Part shown: piece by piece, positions 5,362 through 8,303 of the stretch
How the letters are laid out: the number at the start of each line of letters is the position of its first letter
Position numbering within the stretch: the first letter of the stretch is position 1
Origin: CAYQCN01 sp964415975
GTDB taxonomy: Bacteria; Patescibacteriota; Saccharimonadia; QS-5-54-17
DNA: 8,303 bases
Assembly: GCA_964415975.1 (NCBI GenBank)
Contig: CAYQCN010000025.1
Span: forward strand, 1 to 8,303
Direction: 5' to 3'
The notes under the pieces: model-generated
Database searches by the model: none
Seen by the model: only the letters and a program-made list of their open reading frames with translations
What the model was told of the DNA's origin: nothing
Program-made: the position numbers and the translations under genes

Positions 5362-6168
5362 ATGAGCATAGAGCCCAAGCAAAGAAGTTTCTACACCAAC
5401 CTTTCGATACTTATAGCACGAGGAGTAGTGGTATTCGTCTTTCTTTACGTTGCATACCTTTTTTATGATGCAGCTATTGGAGGTATATTTGATAGAACCA
5501 CTGCTATTGCCAGCTTTTTGTTGCTTTGGCTGTTTACCGCTTATGTGTTTTTGCCACGCGTACATCGCTTTCTAACTAGGTTATATTTGCCAGATTATTA
5601 TATCGGCCGCACTAAAACACCAGACGGCTTGCTAGCCGATCCGGTCAATATCGCGCTATGTGGCTCTAGACAAGATATAATATCTGCTATGGAGGCCGAT
5701 GGTTGGGTCAAGGCCGACCGTCTCAGCATCTCAAGTGGTGCACGCATGCTCTGGGCAGGGCTGACTCGGCAAAGCTATCCTAATGCACCGGTCAGCACTA
5801 TACTGCTTTTTGATAGACCGCAAGATTTTACCTTTCAAAAAGAAGTCGATGGCAGCGTACATGCTAGACACCATGTCAGGTTTTGGCGCACGCCTAAAGA
5901 GTGGCTACTACCTGGAGGTTATGAGGCTGACTGGTTGGCCGCAGCTACTTACGATCGCAGCGTCGGCCTATCCCTCTTTACTGGTCAGATTACTCACAAG
6001 ATCGATGAAGACACCGATCAAGAGCGCGATTTTGTCGTCAAATCTTTCAAGCGCGCTGGTGCCAAAATTGATATTAAGCATGATTTTAATACCGCCTACC
6101 GGCACCGCAACGGTGGGGGCGACAGCATCAAGACAGATGGGGCTATGCCGTTTATCTATCTAGACTGA
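5362..6168 (+). CDS. Two-span membrane protein with LssY C-terminal domain
   Basis: A 268-residue membrane protein of unknown biochemical role. Two hydrophobic segments (about 15-36 and 47-64) are followed by an LssY_C domain (about 79-235). Its recognisable signature blocks are DPVN (93-96), DRPQDFTFQK (151-160), RHHVRFW (169-175), ATYDR (195-199), THKID (211-215) and ERDF (221-224). In many bacteria this domain follows DedA or PAP2 phosphatase segments; here neither is present, so it is a short, stand-alone version. The tail after 235 is polar and Gly-rich. Conserved His, Arg and Asp residues suggest an enzymatic or ligand-binding domain, but no reaction is established to my knowledge. It is transcribed divergently from the cation ATPase and converges on the protease gene 10 bases downstream. 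Confidence 0.85.
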   Translation: MSIEPKQRSFYTNLSILIARGVVVFVFLYVAYLFYDAAIGGIFDRTTAIASFLLLWLFTAYVFLPRVHRFLTRLYLPDYYIGRTKTPDGLLADPVNIALCGSRQDIISAMEADGWVKADRLSISSGARMLWAGLTRQSYPNAPVSTILLFDRPQDFTFQKEVDGSVHARHHVRFWRTPKEWLLPGGYEADWLAAATYDRSVGLSLFTGQITHKIDEDTDQERDFVVKSFKRAGAKIDIKHDFNTAYRHRNGGGDSIKTDGAMPFIYLD

Positions 6169-6178
6169 GGCCAATATA

Positions 6179-7351
6179 TTAGCCTGTGCAAACTCCAGTA
6201 GGCACAGGAGCTGTGGAATTGCGGTGCCTATCTAGCATCGACTGCAGTGCCGCTGCCTCGATAGCATAGCCTACGTTGGGGTCGGCTTCCGATCTTGCAA
6301 ATATTATGCCTACCACTTCACCATTGCTACGCACCATCGGGCCACCCGAATTGCCAGAAGATATTTGTGTTTGCAGTTCGTATACTGGCCTGGTTACTAG
6401 GCCTTGGCCATAGATATCTCTACCTCGAGCCTGTAGCTGCCGTAATACTGCGCTCTCCACGATCTCTAATGGCCCGCCGGCCGGATAGCCAAGTACAGCT
6501 CCAGTAGTGCCCCTATCGGCAGTAGATGTAGATAATGGCAAAGGCCCTCCAGCCAGACCGGACACCCTTAGCAAGGCTAAGTCTAGTTCTGGATCGAAAG
6601 CGATGACTGTTGCCTCATTACGGCCTTGAGTATCGACTACACTTGGTCTTTCAATGCCTGCTACGACGTGAGCATTTGTGGCTACTATGTCCTCACCAAC
6701 CACAAAACCTGACCCATTTACTACACCGCCACAGCCGGCACTCTCTATCCTAACGGTAGAAAGTCCGGCCGCCTCAAGCGCTGCTGCTAACTCCTCAGAG
6801 CTTGGCGGCTCCACTGGATCGATCGGTGCCGGCTCTAGCCCCGTAAATACTCTAGGAAAGTTATCAGGATTGATGAGGTTGGTGATTTGTGACGTTACCG
6901 AAGGCGCTGGCGGTAGTTCTCGATTTAGTGTTTGCAGTATAACTGACTCTCGTATCTGCTGGTTGACCTGTTGAAAAGGTGTACCCGACAATATAGCAGC
7001 TATTAGCCATGCAAATATTAGAGTGGCAGCTATGCCAAATATTGCACCCAAAACTGCATCGGCTATACCCAGATGTAAGCGTGAGGTAATGTGCGAGAGC
7101 TTGCGTCCTGCATATTCTCCCATCGCACCCACAAACAGAGCTACAGTGATAATAGTAGTTATTGAAACAAGTAAGCGAAACACTGGATCGTCCGGGATGA
7201 AATTCAATATAAATGGCGATAACATCGCCCCGCCCAAGACACCAATCCAAAACCCTCCAATCGAAAAAACCCCACGGACAAAACCGTAGTTTATCCAGCG
7301 AAATGCTTGCAGGGTTACGACTAGTAAGATTACGCCATCAAGTAGGTTCAT
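6179..7351 (-). CDS. MarP-like membrane serine protease (CvpA + trypsin domains)
   Basis: A 390-residue protein anchored by an N-terminal CvpA/colicin V production-type region with four hydrophobic segments (about 5-20, 30-50, 58-80, 95-122). A Pro-rich linker (147-185) leads to an extracytoplasmic chymotrypsin-like protease domain. The full catalytic triad is visible: His228 in TNAHVV, Asp257 in DLALL and Ser335 in GNSGGP. Architecture and length match mycobacterial MarP (397 residues), which protects cells against acid and oxidative stress. Cys207 and Cys388 flank the protease domain in the positions of the MarP disulfide and are its only cysteines, so redox control is a fair inference. It lies downstream of an anchored Gmad2-like gene with 91 bases between; its start MNLLDGVILL is typical for CvpA. 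Activity is expected; substrates are unknown. Confidence 0.9.
   Translation of the reverse strand: MNLLDGVILLVVTLQAFRWINYGFVRGVFSIGGFWIGVLGGAMLSPFILNFIPDDPVFRLLVSITTIITVALFVGAMGEYAGRKLSHITSRLHLGIADAVLGAIFGIAATLIFAWLIAAILSGTPFQQVNQQIRESVILQTLNRELPPAPSVTSQITNLINPDNFPRVFTGLEPAPIDPVEPPSSEELAAALEAAGLSTVRIESAGCGGVVNGSGFVVGEDIVATNAHVVAGIERPSVVDTQGRNEATVIAFDPELDLALLRVSGLAGGPLPLSTSTADRGTTGAVLGYPAGGPLEIVESAVLRQLQARGRDIYGQGLVTRPVYELQTQISSGNSGGPMVRSNGEVVGIIFARSEADPNVGYAIEAAALQSMLDRHRNSTAPVPTGVCTG
6183..6208 (-). repeat. Hairpin at the 3' end of the protease gene
   Basis: CCTGTGC (6183-6189) and GCACAGG (6202-6208) are exact complements around a 12-base loop, covering the last codons of the protease gene. 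On the minus strand the stem is followed by CTAATATATT, which is only weakly T-rich. It may serve as a poor terminator between the converging genes. Confidence 0.3.
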
Positions 7352-7359
7352 ACACTACT

Positions 7360-7365
7360 ATTTTA
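7360..7365 (-). promoter_or_regulatory. -10 box of the MarP-like gene, near-leaderless
   Basis: On the minus strand TAAAAT (five of six) ends 8 bases before the ATG, so transcription would begin one or two bases before it. AGGAG occurs just upstream but 14 bases from the ATG, too far to act as a normal ribosome site. The -35 region is weak, so readthrough from the upstream gene is also possible. Confidence 0.4.
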
Positions 7366-7442
7366 CTCCTGAAATGAGGTCTTTAACAGCTATTTGCTGA
7401 CAGAAAATTAATAGTTGCGTTTACATCTTGTGCTCAAAACAG

Positions 7443-7952
7443 CTACAGGCTTATCTCTACTTCGTCATCATTTTCTGCTAGAGCTGATGGGTTGGCATGC
7501 CTTAATATTACTACCATCTCACTATCCTCTGCCAATGCCTCATATTCGATTAGCCCGCTAAAACTTACTCGGCCATCGCTCTCATTACTTTCTGCCTTGG
7601 CAAAAGATTCTGCTACCGGCTGTCGTCCGCCATGGGATCTTAGCTCTATCGGAAAGCTACCTTCAAAGGCCCAGCCTTCGGGCGCGGAGCCTTCAATTGT
7701 AATCTCACGATCTCCATTTTCTGTCAGTTCAAGTAGGGTTATTTCTATTTGTTCACCTTTATCACTGGTATATGTTTGTGCCGGTGTTTGCTGCTCATCG
7801 TTATTGCCTTGATTGTCATGTACAGTCTGACCACTACCCTCACCCTGTTCGTAGTTGGTGTAGTACCAGCTCCAAGTTGCCACTGCCAAAATAAGCAATG
7901 TGATCATTATGATCAAAGACTTTACTTTGCTGTAGTGATTCGATTGCTCCAT
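7443..7952 (-). CDS. Membrane-anchored Gmad2-like immunoglobulin-fold protein
   Basis: A 169-residue protein: a short basic cytoplasmic start (1-11), one signal-anchor span (about 12-30), a Gly/Asn/Gln-rich linker (35-65) and an extracytoplasmic domain (68-169). The domain carries the hallmarks of Gmad2, an immunoglobulin-like fold first named in spore germination proteins. They are GSA (88-90), W-x-FEGSFPIELR (94-105, the W-x-FEgsFP core) and, near the end, NPSAL (154-158) matching the usual NPSGL. No spore biology is implied; Gmad2-like domains also occur in non-sporulating bacteria. Likely role is structural or binding at the cell surface. ATG 7952 has AAAGG about six bases upstream. It is upstream of, and collinear with, the MarP-like protease and divergent from the Crp-like gene. 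Confidence 0.75.
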   Translation of the reverse strand: MEQSNHYSKVKSLIIMITLLILAVATWSWYYTNYEQGEGSGQTVHDNQGNNDEQQTPAQTYTSDKGEQIEITLLELTENGDREITIEGSAPEGWAFEGSFPIELRSHGGRQPVAESFAKAESNESDGRVSFSGLIEYEALAEDSEMVVILRHANPSALAENDDEVEISL

Positions 7953-7991
7953 AATTTGCCTTTCGGCTTATACCTCGAGCCTAGCACATCT

Positions 7992-8006
7992 ATGAAGTAT
8001 ATTCAT
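7992..8006. promoter_or_regulatory. Operator-like dyad ATGAA-N5-TTCAT with a minus-strand -10 inside
   Basis: ATGAA (7992-7996) and TTCAT (8002-8006) are exact complements around GTATA. The minus-strand -10 candidate TATACT (8001-7996) falls inside the dyad. A start near 7989 would give the Gmad2-like gene a leader of about 36 bases containing its ribosome site. A second minus-strand -10, TATAAG (7972-7967), is less likely because its transcript would lose that site. Confidence 0.4.
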
Positions 8007-8040
8007 GCAAAATCGTCAAAAATCCCATCATAAAGCAGTG

Positions 8041-8046
8041 TATAAT
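8041..8046 (+). promoter_or_regulatory. -10 box of the Crp/Fnr-like gene
   Basis: A perfect TATAAT lies 27 bases before ATG 8074, giving a leader of about 21 bases. No good -35 is seen at 16-18 bases, which would suit a promoter needing an activator. Confidence 0.45.
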
Positions 8047-8073
8047 GAAAGTATAAGAGACATAAACAATCTC

Positions 8074-8303
8074 ATGCAAAGTGACGCAACAAATGATTCG
8101 CAAATTAGTCAGCTTTTCAACGATGGCAAGTCAATATTTCACGAGAAAAAGCGCATAATTATCCAACCCGGCGACTCGCCATCCACGATTAGCACTCTTG
8201 AAAGTGGCGTAGTACGCAGTTATGCAATCACCGACAAGGGCTATGAAAGCCTGGCCAATATTTATAAACCCCCCGATGTCATCCCGCTCAGCGCAGCCAT
8301 ATC
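8074..8303 (+). CDS. Crp/Fnr-family transcription regulator, N-terminal part only
   Basis: The frame is open from ATG 8074 to the window end (76 complete codons), so this is the start of a longer gene. The visible part resembles the cyclic-nucleotide-binding beta-barrel of Crp/Fnr proteins. A leading helix (SQLFNDGKSIFHEKKRI) is followed by IIQPGD (the usual PGD turn), a strand with ESGVVRSYAI matching the conserved SG-x-VR-x-Y element, then DKGYESLANIYKPPDVIPL, which corresponds to the G-x-E...pGd-x-fp segment. No Fnr-type Cys cluster is present in the visible N-terminus, so iron-sulfur oxygen sensing is not suggested. The ligand site and DNA-binding helix-turn-helix lie beyond the edge. It is divergent from the Gmad2-like gene. 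Confidence 0.75.
   Translation, partial: MQSDATNDSQISQLFNDGKSIFHEKKRIIIQPGDSPSTISTLESGVVRSYAITDKGYESLANIYKPPDVIPLSAAI

Noticed and set aside
7385..7445. Direct repeat AACAGCTA at 7385-7392 and 7438-7445
   Set aside because: Eight bases, two copies, one overlapping a stop codon; easily chance.
1..8303. CRISPR array, insertion sequence or phage genes
   Set aside because: No regularly spaced repeats, transposase, integrase or terminal repeats were seen on either strand.

Overview
The window reads as a piece of a small-genome bacterial chromosome using the standard code. My best guess is a Patescibacteria/CPR member, most likely a Saccharibacteria (TM7)-like lineage. The guess rests on the mix of genes: a Gmad2-type membrane-anchored protein, a solitary LssY_C protein, an actinobacterial-style MarP protease and several apparently leaderless genes. 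No rRNA or ribosomal protein is present to confirm it, so treat it as inference.

Layout. At the left is tsaC (tRNA t6A synthesis, 46-633, +). It is followed by a 48-residue single-span membrane protein (745-891, +) with a strong ribosome binding site and two tandem TTGACA boxes upstream. Positions 892-1131 are non-coding and rich in dyads. They lead to a 75-residue orphan protein (1132-1359, +) with AGGAGG, followed by a nested hairpin/terminator. Positions 1360-1800 hold no confident gene; there is a long imperfect inverted repeat and one doubtful 73-codon ORF. Two acidic orphan genes lie on the minus strand (1801-2175 and 2307-2651). Upstream of them, also on the minus strand, is a complete P2-type cation ATPase, probably Ca2+ (2706-5219).

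Right half. A divergent promoter region (5220-5361) separates the ATPase from a two-span LssY_C protein on the plus strand (5362-6168). That gene converges, 10 bp apart, on a MarP-like CvpA/trypsin membrane protease (6179-7351, -). Upstream of the protease, in the same direction, is a membrane-anchored Gmad2-like protein (7443-7952, -). A 121-bp divergent control region then precedes the start of a Crp/Fnr-like regulator cut off by the window end (8074-8303, +).

How they may fit together. The annotated proteins lean toward envelope and ion homeostasis: cation pump, membrane-tethered extracytoplasmic protease, two anchored domains and a cyclic-nucleotide-type sensor. The genes face different ways and are mostly independently promoted, so this is a neighbourhood rather than one operon. 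The most distinctive signals are non-coding. Several genes have a -10 box placed so that the transcript would start at or within a few bases of the start codon. Around the two small plus-strand genes there is a repeated X / X' / X arrangement of complementary segments that can form mutually exclusive hairpins.
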